Part shown: positions 63,544 through 64,000 of the stretch, piece by piece
How the letters are laid out: every line of letters begins with the position of its first letter
Numbering within the stretch: position 1 is the first letter of the stretch
Assembly: GCA_050287965.1 (NCBI GenBank)
Contig: JBNKCX010000043.1
Coordinates: forward strand, 9,033 to 73,032
Length of the DNA stretch: 64,000 nucleotides
Direction: 5' to 3'
From: CBFDBF01 sp050287965
GTDB taxonomy: Bacteria > Pseudomonadota > Gammaproteobacteria > Chromatiales > Chromatiaceae
Program-made: the position numbers and the translations under genes
Notes under the pieces: generated by a model
Databases searched by the model: none
What the model saw: only the letters and a program-made list of their open reading frames with translations
What the model was told of the DNA's origin: nothing

Positions 63544-64000
63544 GGGATGGGCGAAAAATTCCTATATTCGGACCGGCTGAACCACCCTCCGAATAAGGTT
63601 CCAGGGTAAATAATGGGGGTGCGCGGGAAGTGGCGGACACGGTCCGCCCTACGGGGGAGTCACCCCCTCTAACTCCCCCTGGAAGGGGGAGGACCGCTTA
63701 TGCCCCCCTCTCAGGGGGGACAACTGTAGGAGCCCAGCCCTCCGGGCGAAGCGGAGCCCGATCAGATCGCCCTCAGGAGAGGGCTTGTATGTTAGTTCCC
63801 GGCAAGTCAAAAAGGACTTGTCGGGGTGGAGGGACGAAGAGGGCATCTGGCCAAAGGCACAGACTGTAGGAGAGATCGTCCCACCCCTCACCTTAAAGCG
63901 CCTATAAGGAATCTATCGGCTATCGACCGACGATTTAGGCAAGCCAGCGCCAGGTGAGCCCCGACAAGCACTATTCACCTTAGTCGGGAGGAACAACGAT
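63544..64000. repeat. Gene-free region with an array of short hairpins
   Basis: No supported gene is seen. Four perfect short inverted repeats follow one another: CTCCCCCT/AGGGGGAG (63673-63691), CCCCCCT/AGGGGGG (63703-63719), GCCCTC/GAGGGC (63769-63784) and CAAGTC/GACTTG (63803-63820). The sequence ACTGTAGGAG occurs twice (63723-63732 and 63863-63872). This looks like clustered REP-type intergenic repeats. Confidence 0.55.

Overview
The window reads as chromosomal DNA of a GC-rich Gram-negative gammaproteobacterium. Supporting genes are rapA, glnE, a complete LPS inner-core set (waaA, gmhA, hldE, waaF, waaC, waaG, waaP) and an LpxL-type acyltransferase. The order glnE-ilvE-waaF-waaC-waaG-waaP-kinases-carbamoyltransferase matches, from memory, the core-oligosaccharide cluster of Pseudomonas aeruginosa. 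A CIRCE operator in front of groES indicates HrcA control. A sulfur-oxidising Chromatiales-like lineage is possible, but nothing in the window proves it. I see no tRNA, rRNA, CRISPR array or intact transposase.

Layout. 1-8.7 kb: cytochrome c, a DUF123 GIY-YIG protein, yqhA, rapA, a small membrane protein, a PAS-PAS-GGDEF-EAL protein and rsuA. 8.7-11.6 kb: thiC behind a TPP riboswitch, and a divergent PIMT-family methyltransferase. 11.6-21.8 kb, all on the minus strand: LPS genes lpxL-like, a methyltransferase, two kinase-fold proteins, hldE, ugd, an FAD oxidoreductase, an aldo/keto reductase, gmhA and waaA. 21.9-26.0 kb, plus strand: a three-gene cassette of sulfotransferase, threonine-synthase-like enzyme and Cys-less asparagine-synthetase-like enzyme. 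26.1-39.9 kb, minus strand: a tightly coupled nonulosonic-acid locus with a full pseudaminic acid pathway (PseB, C, F, GH, I), an amidotransferase trio, a Pse-associated methylase and a second NeuB/NeuA-like pair with a TIM-barrel partner. 40-53 kb, minus strand: carbamoyltransferase, three core-kinase ORFs, waaG, waaC, cysC, waaF, a zinc-finger protein, ilvE and glnE. 53-57.5 kb: truC, an alcohol-dehydrogenase-family enzyme, a candidate small RNA, yaiI and deaD. 57.7-61.1 kb: a run of small exported or membrane proteins of unknown function, two of them sharing a duplicated module. 61.4-63.5 kb: groES-groEL. The last ~450 bp is gene-free and full of short hairpins.

How the genes may work together. 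Heptose precursors (GmhA, HldE) and Kdo transfer (WaaA) feed the core built by WaaC, WaaF and WaaG. WaaP and several relatives would phosphorylate it, and the carbamoyltransferase would decorate it. The 21.9-39.9 kb variable locus, visibly less GC-rich than its flanks, would supply an amidated and methylated pseudaminic acid and possibly a second ulosonic acid, plus sulfation and an unidentified ATP-dependent modification. CysC, placed inside the waa cluster, could supply PAPS to the sulfotransferase. The least-explained parts are the plus-strand cassette, the second NeuB/NeuA set, the candidate sRNA near 55.1 kb and the envelope cluster at 57.7-61.1 kb.
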